A stretch of DNA of 64,000 nt from Polaribacter aquimarinus (GCF_003129485.1 NZ_QFFG01000005.1:62001-126000), one strand, 5' to 3'; shown: positions 9,569 through 18,786, counted from the first letter of the stretch. A program made the numbers and translations. The notes: generated from the sequence alone by a model not told the origin.

Positions 9569-11458
9569 ATGTCTCTCTATAAAGTGTTTTTTATAATGGG
9601 CGTTTCTGGTTGTGGCAAAAGTACAATCGCCAACCTATTATCAAAAGAACTCAATATTCCTTTTTTTGATGGCGATGATTATCATCCTGAAAAGAACATC
9701 AAAAAAATGACTTCAGGTCAAGCTTTAAATGATGATGACAGACAAAGTTGGCTAGAAACTTTAAACAAGTTAGCCCAAAAACAACTCATTCATAACAGTT
9801 GTATTATTGTTTGTTCTGCGTTAAAAGAAAAGTATAGAGAAATCTTAAATAGGGATATTTCCAACAAAACAAATTGGATTTATTTATCAGGTACATTCAA
9901 TCAAATTAAAGAACGTATTAACGATAGAGAAGGTCATTTTATGTCTTCAGATTTGTTGCAATCGCAGTTTGATATTTTAGAAGAACCTAAAGATTGCCTG
10001 AAAGTAGATATCAATCTATCACCAGAAAACATTGTAAAAAAAATCAAAGAAGAACTTATGAATAAATCAGAATTTGGATTATTTGGTTTAGGAGTAATGG
10101 GGAAAAGTTTGTGTAGAAATTTAGCCAATAATGGCTTTAAAATTTCGATGTTTAACAGACATATAGATGCCATTGAAGTTGATGTTGCTAAAAAATTTAA
10201 AGAAAATTATCCTGAATTATCAAACTCTTTAGCTTTTGATGATATTGCTGCTTTTGTTAACTCTTTGCAAGAACCTAGACGCATAATGTTGATGGTAAAT
10301 GCTGGCAAAACCATAGATTACGTTATTGAAGATTTATTACCGCATTTATCTGAAAATGATATTTTAATTGATGGCGGAAATTCTAATTATTTAAAAACGA
10401 AAGAACGCTTTGATTACCTAAAAACGAAGAACATCCATTTTATTGGAGCAGGTGTTTCTGGTGGAGAAGAAGGCGCTTTAAAAGGACCTTCTATTATGCC
10501 GAGTGGAAATGAGAACGCCTATAAAGAAATTAAACCATTTCTAGAAACGATTGCTGCCAAAGATAAAAACGATTTGCCTTGTTGCACATATATAGGAACT
10601 GAAGGAAGTGGGCATTTTGTAAAAATGGTGCATAATGGCATTGAATATGTAGAAATGCAATTGTTGGCAGAAGTGATTACCATCTTTCAATCTTTAGAGT
10701 ATAATCCTGATGAAATTGCTAACATTTTAGAATCTTGGAAAGCAACTACCAATAGTTATTTACTAGAAATTACAGTTGATATTTTAAGAAAAAAAGAAGA
10801 AAATGATTGGTTGATTCACAAAATTGTAGACAAAGCAGGTAATAAAGGCACAGGAAACTGGACAACAATTGCTGCTGCTCAATTAGGAGTACCAAATACA
10901 ATGATTGCATCTGCATTATTTGCTAGATATACTTCGTTTTTTAAAGAAGAAAGAACTGAAGCAAGTAAAAATTTTGAAGCAAGTTCTAAATCAAAACCTA
11001 ATATTTCTACAGAAGCTATTTCAGAAGCTTATCAATTTGCGAGAATTATTAATCATTATCAAGGATTTCGCTTGATACAACAAGCTTCAGAAAATTATAA
11101 TTGGAATATCAATTTAAGCGAATTGGCTAGAATATGGACAGGTGGTTGTATTATAAAATCTGATTTAATGACAGATTTAGTTCAAGTCTTTAAATCACAA
11201 CAGAATATTTTAAATGATGAGACAATTAAAAATCAAATTTTAAAATTAAAGGCTTCAGTAAAAAATGTAGTTTCAGAATGTGTTTTAAATGAAATTGCAA
11301 TTCCTTCTTTAAGTGAATCTATAAATTTCCTACATAATTTTGCTAAAGAAAACTCATCAGCAAATATTATTCAAGCACAACGCGATTATTTTGGAGCGCA
11401 TACTTATCAAAGAAAAGACGATCCTTCTGGTAAATTTTATCATACGCAATGGAAATAA
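9569..11458 (+). CDS. Gluconokinase / 6-phosphogluconate dehydrogenase fusion
   Basis: 629 residues in one uninterrupted frame. Residues 1-163 are a complete gluconokinase: P-loop GVSGCGKS at 11-18, DGDDYHP at 34-40, and the conserved HFM...LLxSQFxxLExP segment near 123-140. Residues 165-629 are a full-length decarboxylating 6-phosphogluconate dehydrogenase: NADP site GLGVMG at 173-178, then GGNSNY, GVSGGEEGA and HNGIEY motifs, and a C-terminal helical part ending QRDYFGAHTY. Together they would turn gluconate via 6-phosphogluconate into ribulose-5-phosphate plus NADPH. An internal Met164 could allow a separate dehydrogenase start, but no stop divides the frame. Such enzymes are not part of the standard alginate pathway; NADPH supply for the DEH reductases is one inferred reason for their presence. 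Confidence 0.92.
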   Translation: MSLYKVFFIMGVSGCGKSTIANLLSKELNIPFFDGDDYHPEKNIKKMTSGQALNDDDRQSWLETLNKLAQKQLIHNSCIIVCSALKEKYREILNRDISNKTNWIYLSGTFNQIKERINDREGHFMSSDLLQSQFDILEEPKDCLKVDINLSPENIVKKIKEELMNKSEFGLFGLGVMGKSLCRNLANNGFKISMFNRHIDAIEVDVAKKFKENYPELSNSLAFDDIAAFVNSLQEPRRIMLMVNAGKTIDYVIEDLLPHLSENDILIDGGNSNYLKTKERFDYLKTKNIHFIGAGVSGGEEGALKGPSIMPSGNENAYKEIKPFLETIAAKDKNDLPCCTYIGTEGSGHFVKMVHNGIEYVEMQLLAEVITIFQSLEYNPDEIANILESWKATTNSYLLEITVDILRKKEENDWLIHKIVDKAGNKGTGNWTTIAAAQLGVPNTMIASALFARYTSFFKEERTEASKNFEASSKSKPNISTEAISEAYQFARIINHYQGFRLIQQASENYNWNINLSELARIWTGGCIIKSDLMTDLVQVFKSQQNILNDETIKNQILKLKASVKNVVSECVLNEIAIPSLSESINFLHNFAKENSSANIIQAQRDYFGAHTYQRKDDPSGKFYHTQWK

Positions 11459-11488
11459 AAACGAACTAAATTTAAACTAGCCAATATT

Positions 11489-12763
11489 ATGGACACAACA
11501 ACATCAAAAAAATCTTTTCTCAAAAAAATCATTGCTATCATTTTGGGTTTTGGTCCTGGAATATTTGCCATTGGTTATACCATTGGTACAGGTAGTGTAA
11601 CATCTATGATTGTTGCTGGTAGTAAATTTAATATGCAATTATTATGGGTATTATTATTAAGTTGTTTGTTTTCTGGTGTATTAATGTTTGCATATGGTAA
11701 TTATGGATTAATTACGGGAGAAACGGCACTTTATGGATTTAAAAAGCATTTAAAATTTGGTAAAGGGTTAGCCATATTAATCATTATTGGTATCACGTTT
11801 GGTCAATGGAATTCCTTAATGGGGATTTTAGGAATCTCGTCTAATATTATTTATGAAATCTTATCATTAAATTTTGAAGGATTAACAGCTTATAAATATG
11901 AAACCGTTTTAACAACTGCAATCGTTATTATAGTTACTTTTTATTTATTGATGTTGGTTGGTAAGTATACTTTTTTCGAAAAAATATTAGTCATTTTCGT
12001 AACCTTAATGGGATTCTCTTTTATATTTTCTTTGTTCTTTGTGCAACCTCTTCCTTTAGATGTTGTTAAAGGATTAATACCTACTATTCCTGATGTTTCT
12101 GGAGGTAAAATGTTAGTTGCTGCTTTTGTGGGTACAACAATGGCTTCTGCTACATTTTTATCAAGACCATTATTTGTAAAGGGAAAAGGCTGGACTATTA
12201 AAAATTTAGATCAACAGAAAAAGGATGCTATCACAGCAGCCATTTTAATTTTTATCATTAGTGGAGTAATAATGGCGGTTGCAGCTGGCGCGTTATTTTA
12301 CGAAGGTAAAGAAGTTACGCACGTTTTAGATATGGCAAATACCTTAGAGCCAGTAGCAGGTAAATGGGCAGTGACAATTTTCTTTTTTGGGGCTTTAAGT
12401 GCAGGTTTATCTTCTATTTTTCCTTGTTTATTAATTGCTCCTTTGTTGGTGGCAGATTATCAATCAGGTCAATTAGATACCAGCTCTAAACAATTTAGAA
12501 TTATAACTTTTATAGCTTGTTTGGTTGCTTTAATTGGTCCTGTTTTTGGAGCAAATCCTATTGAAATCCAAATTTTATCACAAGTATTTAATGTGTTTGT
12601 ATTACCAGCAGTAATCCTAGGTATTATTTTAATGGTAAATAGTAAAAAAGTAATGAAAACATATAAAACTGGTTTGGCAGTGAACGTAGGACTTTTTGCT
12701 GCTTTATTCTTTTCGTTAGTTATTTCTTATAACGGAATTATTGCACTCACAGAATATTTTTAA
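11489..12763 (+). CDS. Nramp-family membrane transporter with altered metal site
   Basis: 424 residues with about 11 transmembrane helices. The opening GFGPGIFAIGY is typical of Nramp TM1, but the metal-binding DPGN is replaced by IGTG (residues 32-35). In TM6 the canonical MPH becomes MAS (from Met218). Metal transport by Nramp proteins depends on the TM1 Asp and Asn, so this protein is unlikely to be a standard Mn/Fe importer. It lies 30 nt after the gluconokinase/Gnd fusion and 21 nt before a PL7 gene, inside the alginate operon. A role in moving an organic acid or sugar acid is an inference from context only; the substrate is unknown. Confidence 0.75.
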   Translation: MDTTTSKKSFLKKIIAIILGFGPGIFAIGYTIGTGSVTSMIVAGSKFNMQLLWVLLLSCLFSGVLMFAYGNYGLITGETALYGFKKHLKFGKGLAILIIIGITFGQWNSLMGILGISSNIIYEILSLNFEGLTAYKYETVLTTAIVIIVTFYLLMLVGKYTFFEKILVIFVTLMGFSFIFSLFFVQPLPLDVVKGLIPTIPDVSGGKMLVAAFVGTTMASATFLSRPLFVKGKGWTIKNLDQQKKDAITAAILIFIISGVIMAVAAGALFYEGKEVTHVLDMANTLEPVAGKWAVTIFFFGALSAGLSSIFPCLLIAPLLVADYQSGQLDTSSKQFRIITFIACLVALIGPVFGANPIEIQILSQVFNVFVLPAVILGIILMVNSKKVMKTYKTGLAVNVGLFAALFFSLVISYNGIIALTEYF

Positions 12764-12784
12764 TATTAATAAAACATCATAATT

Positions 12785-13876
12785 ATGAATAATAAAATTG
12801 TCACTTTAGTAAGTTGTGTTTTGATTTCACTTTTAACATTAAATAGCTGTAAGGATAAACACAAAAAAACATTAGAGAAAAAGACTGAAAAAACCATCTA
12901 CGCAAGTGATGTTATTCCGTTTTTTGACCAATGGAAGTTAATTTTAGGTGATGGTTCTAATGCGGGTATTCCTATTAATTTTGAACATAAAGATTACTTT
13001 TTTACTAAAAATGATGGTGAAAATAACTGGGTAGTTTTTAAAACTCCAAATGGAGGAAATACACACGGAACTTCTAATAATACCAGAACAGAATTAGCGC
13101 AAACCAAAAAGTGGTATCCAAAAACTGCAAACGACAAATTAACGGCAACCTTAAAAGTAATGAATGTTTCTTCTACTGGTGATGCACGAGTAGCAGCTTC
13201 TTATTCTGTTGTAGTTGGCCAAATTCATAGTGCAGATGGTCACGAAAATGAGCCATTAAAAATATTTTACAAGAAGTTTCCAGGCTATACAAAAGGTTCA
13301 GTGTTTTGGCATTATGAAATTAATACAGCAGGTGATGATAATTCTGGTAGATGGGATTTTTCTTCAGGAGTTTGGGGTCACGATTTTTCTGTGATTGGAG
13401 AAACTGAAAAAAAGTATCCAGAAGAACCAAAGGATGGAATTGCTTTAGGTGAAGAGTTCAGTTATAAAATTGAAGTCAAAAACGGAATTATGAAATTGGA
13501 GTTTAGCAGTAAAAATCATCAAACAAAAACATTTACTAAAAATTTAATAGAATCTGAATACGCAACTAAAGAAGCAATTCCAGAACAAACTCAAAAATTA
13601 TTTTTTCCAATTGGTCAAGATGGTGTAGAAAGAAAAGAAGCTTATACAGGTGAAGGATGCTTTTTTAAATTAGGAGCTTACAATCAAACTAACGGAAAAT
13701 CACCAGAGGTAAATAGAAATTGGTGTTCTGGTGCTGAAACACATAATGGAGACCTAAAAAAACAATATGCGGATGGAAATTATGCAGAAGTTTGGTTTAA
13801 AACAGGAAGTATTTTAGTAAGTGAAAATGCTGTTTCAAATGAAGGGTATTTTAGTAAAAATGATAAAGTAAAATAA
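12785..13876 (+). CDS. Alginate lyase, PL7 family (subfamily 5-like), lipoprotein
   Basis: 363 residues with a lipobox at Cys22 (TLNSC). It is a clear paralogue of the protein at 8538: both share GSVFW, VWGHDFS and the tail QYA-G-YAEVWFK. PL7 motifs: RTELAQ (101-106), QIH (146-148) and FFKLGAYNQ. Compared with the paralogue, the last Glu of RTELxE is Gln and there is a short Cys-containing insertion after the third motif. It probably acts on oligo-alginate, perhaps with a different block preference. It is followed after 11 nt by a short-chain dehydrogenase gene. Confidence 0.9.
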   Translation: MNNKIVTLVSCVLISLLTLNSCKDKHKKTLEKKTEKTIYASDVIPFFDQWKLILGDGSNAGIPINFEHKDYFFTKNDGENNWVVFKTPNGGNTHGTSNNTRTELAQTKKWYPKTANDKLTATLKVMNVSSTGDARVAASYSVVVGQIHSADGHENEPLKIFYKKFPGYTKGSVFWHYEINTAGDDNSGRWDFSSGVWGHDFSVIGETEKKYPEEPKDGIALGEEFSYKIEVKNGIMKLEFSSKNHQTKTFTKNLIESEYATKEAIPEQTQKLFFPIGQDGVERKEAYTGEGCFFKLGAYNQTNGKSPEVNRNWCSGAETHNGDLKKQYADGNYAEVWFKTGSILVSENAVSNEGYFSKNDKVK

Positions 13877-13887
13877 ATTATAATTAG

Positions 13888-14655
13888 ATGAAAAATAGTA
13901 AACTTTTGTCAAAAAACATATTGATTACTGCTGGAGCACAAGGAATTGGTGAAGCTATTACAAAACACTTTATAGATAGTGGCGCTAATGTTGCAATTCA
14001 TTATTTTTCTAGCGCTGAAACAGCGAATGAATTAGTTGATTATGCAATTCATAAAGGCCAAAAAGCAGTTGCAATAAGTGGTGACTTAACCAAAGAAGAA
14101 GATGCAAATTTATTAGTTGATAATACCATAGATGCATTAGGTGGTTTAGATATACTGATTAATAATGCTGGTTCTTTGGTTGCTCGTAGATTATTAGGAG
14201 AAATGGAAGCTGATTTTTGGCATAAAGTAATGGATATAAACCTTACTTCTATGATGTTTGTAACCAAAGCAGCAGCTCCTTATTTAACAAAAAATGAAAA
14301 TAGTAGTATCGTAAATTTAGCCTCATTGGCAGGAAGAAAAGGAGGTCACCCAGGTTCATTAGTTTACGCTACAAGTAAAGGAGCTATATTAACTTTTACA
14401 AGAGCCTTAGCTTCCGAATTGGGTCCAAAAGGAGTTAAAGTGAATGCTGTTGCTCCAGGTTTGATTTTAGGTACTTCTTTTCACAATACACATACAACAA
14501 AAGAATCAGCAGCAGAAACAATTGCAGGTATTCCTATTCAAAGAGCGGGTAATACAGATGATGTAGCAAGAGCTGTTTTGTATTTAGCATCAGAATATGA
14601 TGGTTTTATTACAGGTGCTACTTTAGATATAAATGGTGGTGTGTATAATATGTAG
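13888..14655 (+). CDS. Short-chain dehydrogenase, probable DEH reductase
   Basis: 255 residues, classical SDR length. The cofactor motif is TAGAQGIG (14-21), a variant of TGxxxGIG with Ala in the second place. NNAG lies at 92-95, and the catalytic triad residues are Ser146, Tyr160 and Lys164 (YATSK). SDR enzymes such as A1-R and FlRed reduce 4-deoxy-L-erythro-5-hexoseulose uronate (DEH) to KDG in alginate degraders, and this last gene of the promoter-A operon fits that job. A second SDR at 29388 may share it with a different cofactor preference. Other uronate or KduD-like activities are possible. Confidence 0.8.
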   Translation: MKNSKLLSKNILITAGAQGIGEAITKHFIDSGANVAIHYFSSAETANELVDYAIHKGQKAVAISGDLTKEEDANLLVDNTIDALGGLDILINNAGSLVARRLLGEMEADFWHKVMDINLTSMMFVTKAAAPYLTKNENSSIVNLASLAGRKGGHPGSLVYATSKGAILTFTRALASELGPKGVKVNAVAPGLILGTSFHNTHTTKESAAETIAGIPIQRAGNTDDVARAVLYLASEYDGFITGATLDINGGVYNM

Positions 14656-14702
14656 ATTTTTAAATACCTAAAACTTTAACATTCAGTTTTTTGTAAAATT
14701 AT

Positions 14703-14754
14703 TTTGTTGAGTCATAATTATTTGTATTTTTGGTTTACCAATCTGGTAAACCAA
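14703..14754 (+). promoter_or_regulatory. PUL promoter B with two operator palindromes
   Basis: TTTG (-33) at 14703-14706, an 18-nt spacer and TATTTTTG (-7) at 14725-14732. Operator units TTGGTTTACCAA (14730-14741) and CTGGTAAACCAA (14743-14754) repeat at 13 bp, and the first overlaps the -7 box exactly as at promoter A. It controls the T9SS-secreted PL6 gene at 14782. Confidence 0.8.
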
Positions 14755-14781
14755 TTTTATTTATATTAAATTTAAATAATT

Positions 14782-17361
14782 ATGCAAAAAACTACTCTCC
14801 TATTATTACTATTTTTTACAATTTCTATAATTGGACAAACTACGCACAATATTAATGCCCCTGAACAAATAGAAAGTTTAAGTTTAAATGCAGGTGATAT
14901 TGTTATTTTGGCTGATGGTACTTATACATCTGATGAGAGGATAAAATTTTCTCCATCAACAGCTACAGCTGCTTTACCAATTACTTTTAAAGCTGCAACT
15001 CCTGGAGGAGTAGTATTTACTGGAGGTTTAAGGATGAGTATTGGTGGAGATCATGTAATAGTAGATGGTTTTCACTGGAAAGGTGGTTATGGTGATAGCA
15101 ACTTTATTGAATTTAGAGATGGTTCAGATTATGCAAATAATAGTACCATTCAAAATTGTGCAATAGACGGTTTAGAAATTAGTCCAGATGATAAAGCTGA
15201 TGATGGAACTACATCTATAACAAAGCATAGATGGATTGTTTTATATGGAACTAATAATACTGTAATTAATTGTTCTTTTATGAATAAAGAAAGTGCTGGA
15301 GCTCTAATTTTAGTTGAACTTTATTACAATGCCTCTCAAGATGGTTCAACTAATACAAGTTGTAATAATGTTGGACATACAATTACTAAAAATTACTTTT
15401 ATAAATATGCGAAAATAGACCCTTCTTTAAGTAATTCAGGAGATAGTGAAACGATAAGAATTGGTAGTAGTAATAATCAAAATGTAAATAGCAATACAAC
15501 TGTAAGTAATAATTATTTTGTTGAAGCTGATGGAGAAAATGAAATTATTACCAATAAAAGTAAAAACAATAAGTTCATCAACAATACTTTTAGAAGATGC
15601 AGAGGTTCTTTAGTTTTACGTCATGGTTCTAATGCAACTGTGGATGGAAATTATTTTCTAGGAGAAGATGTTGATGGAACAGGAGGAATAAGAATTACAG
15701 ATAGCGACCATACAATTACCAATAATTATATTCAAGACTGTATAACTGTAGCTAGTCAAGCAAAATGGAATAATGGAATTACTTTTATTGGAGGAGGAGA
15801 CAATGCAGCAGTTGCATGTGCAGCATCTAATACCACAAATGGGTATCAGAAATCTAATAACATCACAATTTCTAACAACACGATTATCAATACAAATGCA
15901 CCTTTATTTTACAATACAAGTAAAGGTACAAATGATGTGACTGGTACACTTTCAAACAACTTAATATTTTTTGCATCAGGTGATGCAAATGTATCTGATG
16001 TTATTTCTGGCGATACAGCTTCTGCTTATAATAATATGGGTACCTCTTTAACATATGCTGATAATGTTTACAAAGGAACCTCTTTAGGAGTTACCAATTC
16101 AGGATTCTCTGAAGAAACAGGAATTACAGCAACAGCAAATGGAGAAATTTTCACACTTTCCGGAACAGGTTCTACAAGTAAAGGGGCAAATATGGGTTCT
16201 TATATGCCAACCACAGACAATATGGTTGGTTATGGAATTGGTGCATGCTTTTTAAATAACTCAGGAGCAAACATAACAAATGGAAATTGTACTATTCAAG
16301 TAAGTGAGTCGTTAACTATAAGTAGTTTAACAACATTACCTTCTGAAGCCGGTAGTTATAACGTCGATGTTACGGCAAATGTTGGTTGGACTGCAGTTTC
16401 AAATGATTCTTGGATAACGATAGATACAAATTCTGGAACTGGAAATGCTACTGTCTCTGTATCAGTTACAAAAAACGAAGATACAAATGCAAGAACAGGC
16501 TCTTTAACTTTTACTCAAGTTGCTGGGGGTGATGATATAGTGAGAACATTAACTATAAATCAAGAAGGAGCAGATTTAACATCGACCTCTACTCTAATTA
16601 ATACAGGTGATAGTAACGATCCAGTTTCTATACATTCTTTTTCAAAAGAACAAGTTGATGGCTCAACAAAATTTAACTATGCAAAAAACATTCTTGATAA
16701 AGATACAGGAACACAATGGACTGCAGATGATGGAGATATTTTAAATGGAGATTACAAAGGTGATGGCGAATATGTTATTTTCGATTTAAGTGAAGAGTAT
16801 AATCTTGAAATAATTCGAATTGCAACAGATAACAAATCAGATCCATACGGATTTCAAATTTGGGTTTCTACATCTGGTACAAGCGCATCAGATTTTACAA
16901 AAATTATACCCTTAACAGAAAATTTAGCTATAACAACAACACTTGGAACACGTGATGAGTATGACCAATATAAAATTACATCCAAAGCGCGTTATATTAA
17001 ATTAGTAGGTTTTGGAAGATTTAATACAGAGGGTGATACTAGAAAAAGCCAATGGAATAACTTTACTGAAATAGAATTTTATGGAGAACCAACCGCCCTT
17101 TCGACAAATAATTTCGAAACTTTCAGTTTTCAAATATTACCTATTCCTACAAAAGATGTTCTTCACATAAGAAACATAAATCAACCTATAAAAGAAATCA
17201 AACTTTACAGTATTGACGGTAAAAAAGTATTAGAAAAAAAAATAAGAAATACTGTTCAAAATTTTAGTTTAGACATTTCATTTTTACAAAGTGGCTTATA
17301 TATTGTTAAAATTGACAATGAACAAAAATCATTCTCAAAATTGATAACAATTTCAAATTAG
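14782..17361 (+). CDS. Secreted PL6 alginate lyase with BACON, discoidin-like and T9SS domains
   Basis: 859 residues. Signal peptide 1-18; PL6 beta-helix at about 22-490 with catalytic candidates K259 (in NKSKN) and R280 (in LRHGS), again 21 residues apart. A BACON domain follows at about 510-598 (WTAVSNDSW, then GSLTFTQ), then a discoidin/CBM32-like domain at about 610-768 (AKNILDKDTGTQWTA, ending in IEFYG) and a T9SS sorting domain at 783-859. It is likely exported and fixed to the cell surface or released to attack polymeric alginate. It has its own operator-controlled promoter and is followed by a hairpin, so it is probably monocistronic. The discoidin domain may bind the polymer or cell walls. 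Confidence 0.92.
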   Translation: MQKTTLLLLLFFTISIIGQTTHNINAPEQIESLSLNAGDIVILADGTYTSDERIKFSPSTATAALPITFKAATPGGVVFTGGLRMSIGGDHVIVDGFHWKGGYGDSNFIEFRDGSDYANNSTIQNCAIDGLEISPDDKADDGTTSITKHRWIVLYGTNNTVINCSFMNKESAGALILVELYYNASQDGSTNTSCNNVGHTITKNYFYKYAKIDPSLSNSGDSETIRIGSSNNQNVNSNTTVSNNYFVEADGENEIITNKSKNNKFINNTFRRCRGSLVLRHGSNATVDGNYFLGEDVDGTGGIRITDSDHTITNNYIQDCITVASQAKWNNGITFIGGGDNAAVACAASNTTNGYQKSNNITISNNTIINTNAPLFYNTSKGTNDVTGTLSNNLIFFASGDANVSDVISGDTASAYNNMGTSLTYADNVYKGTSLGVTNSGFSEETGITATANGEIFTLSGTGSTSKGANMGSYMPTTDNMVGYGIGACFLNNSGANITNGNCTIQVSESLTISSLTTLPSEAGSYNVDVTANVGWTAVSNDSWITIDTNSGTGNATVSVSVTKNEDTNARTGSLTFTQVAGGDDIVRTLTINQEGADLTSTSTLINTGDSNDPVSIHSFSKEQVDGSTKFNYAKNILDKDTGTQWTADDGDILNGDYKGDGEYVIFDLSEEYNLEIIRIATDNKSDPYGFQIWVSTSGTSASDFTKIIPLTENLAITTTLGTRDEYDQYKITSKARYIKLVGFGRFNTEGDTRKSQWNNFTEIEFYGEPTALSTNNFETFSFQILPIPTKDVLHIRNINQPIKEIKLYSIDGKKVLEKKIRNTVQNFSLDISFLQSGLYIVKIDNEQKSFSKLITISN

Positions 17362-17381
17362 ATTTTTTCACAATTTTTATT

Positions 17382-17417
17382 AAGATTGATGTCATTTTAA
17401 ATAAAGACATCTATCTT
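17382..17417 (+). terminator. Hairpin after the PL6 gene
   Basis: Arms 17382-17393 (AAGATTGATGTC) and 17406-17417 (GACATCTATCTT) pair with one mismatch. Only a short T-rich tail (ATTTTGTCT) follows, so termination may be partial. Confidence 0.5.
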
Positions 17418-17463
17418 ATTTTGTCTATTTAAGTATTTAAATGATAGTTTTTTACAAATAAGT

Positions 17464-17515
17464 TTTGATAACTCAATTAAATTTGTATTTTTGGTAAACC
17501 AATTTGGTAAACCAA
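17464..17515 (+). promoter_or_regulatory. PUL promoter C with two operator palindromes
   Basis: TTTG (-33) at 17464-17467, an 18-nt spacer and TATTTTTG (-7) at 17486-17493. Two perfect TTGGTAAACCAA units lie at 17491-17502 and 17504-17515 (13-bp period). It drives the T9SS protein at 17537 and, past a hairpin, PL17 and the cupin. Confidence 0.82.
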
Positions 17516-17536
17516 TTAACTTTAAAATTTTTACTT

Positions 17537-18772
17537 ATGAAAAAAACATTACATTTTACAAGAATGACTAAACTATCTTTTTCGATTTTAGTTTTTTCTT
17601 TACTTTTCAATTTTGGCTACAGTCAACAAATAATTGGAGAATTTCCAATTATGGATGGTGGCCTAGAAAATCAAACTGCAGGTAATTTAAAAAGTCAAGG
17701 TTCATCTGCAAAAGATACACCATCAACTACTTGGTCTATTTCTACAACTGGAGGTACTACTGATGAAAAAATTTTAGATACACCCAATGATGCAAGAACT
17801 GGAAGTTTTTCTGCTCAAGCTCAATTGAACAACGATAAAGATAATGCACGTCTTCAAGTGCCTTCTACTTTAGCTCCAAATGCTTTGGCAGTTAGCACGA
17901 AATATACAGTCCAATTTTTTTACAAATCTCCAGAAGCAATAGCAGAAGGAAATTTGAAACCAGGTGTTTATTTAAATAACACTTCAGGAGGAAAAACTAC
18001 AAATAGAACTGATGTTGGAACTTTTGCACCAAATACTTGGATAAAGTCTTGGGGAACAGTTACTACAAATACTACATATAATGTTTCTAACTGGGCTGTA
18101 GTTAGGTTAGGAGGAGATAAAGGTGTAGATAAGCCATTAATATCTTTTGATGATTTTGTAGTTTATGCCGGTGAGTATGATAATACAGCTCCAGATGCTC
18201 CTATAGCGGGTAGTTATAGTAATAACGCAGGGACAGCAACAATAAGTTGGACAGCACCTGCAAGTGGTGTAGATAATGGGGGTTATGTAGTTTTTAAATA
18301 TTCTTCAGATCCGAACGAAGATAATGACCCTAACCAAAATGGAATTTATAATGTAGGGAGTACAACAACAAATGGAACAGGAAATTTAACTGGAACAGTT
18401 GCCTACATTGGAACAGATACTTCATTTACAGAAACTCATGTAGCTGGAACTTTTTATAAAGTTTATACAGTGGATAAGGCATTTAATTATTCTGATGAAA
18501 TCGAAATTTCTAGTAGCGGAACAGCTTCTGTTGATGATGTTTTTAACTCAAAAATTAGTATTTATCCAAATCCAACTAGAGATTTAATAAATATTTCAAC
18601 TTCAGAAAGTATTTTATCAGTAGAAATATTTAACATCATTGGTAAAAAAGTGTTCTCTAATTCTAACCTCCAAAATAAGAAAATTGACATTTCTAATTTA
18701 TCTAGAGGTGTATATATGATGAAGTTTACAAACGGGACATCTTTTGCAATAAAAAGAATAGTTAAGAATTAA
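17537..18772 (+). CDS. Secreted protein of unknown function with FN3-like and T9SS domains
   Basis: 411 residues from ATG 17537; the in-frame TTG at 17504 lies in the operator and is rejected. After the signal peptide (cleavage near FGYSQ, residue 30) comes a beta-rich domain (about 31-215) that resembles carbohydrate-binding or CenC-like modules, then an FN3-like segment (TAPDAPIAGS to about residue 320) and a T9SS domain over the last 75 residues (IYPNPTRDLINIS). No catalytic motif is recognised. Being first under an alginate operator, it is likely an exported alginate-binding or surface factor. That function is an inference. Confidence 0.75.
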   Translation: MKKTLHFTRMTKLSFSILVFSLLFNFGYSQQIIGEFPIMDGGLENQTAGNLKSQGSSAKDTPSTTWSISTTGGTTDEKILDTPNDARTGSFSAQAQLNNDKDNARLQVPSTLAPNALAVSTKYTVQFFYKSPEAIAEGNLKPGVYLNNTSGGKTTNRTDVGTFAPNTWIKSWGTVTTNTTYNVSNWAVVRLGGDKGVDKPLISFDDFVVYAGEYDNTAPDAPIAGSYSNNAGTATISWTAPASGVDNGGYVVFKYSSDPNEDNDPNQNGIYNVGSTTTNGTGNLTGTVAYIGTDTSFTETHVAGTFYKVYTVDKAFNYSDEIEISSSGTASVDDVFNSKISIYPNPTRDLINISTSESILSVEIFNIIGKKVFSNSNLQNKKIDISNLSRGVYMMKFTNGTSFAIKRIVKN

Positions 18773-18786
18773 TCTTCTTAAAATTG

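Noticed and set aside
9569..11458. Possible frameshift joining two separate genes in the gluconokinase/Gnd region
   Set aside because: The frame is continuous, both domains are complete, and the junction is a short natural linker around residue 164.
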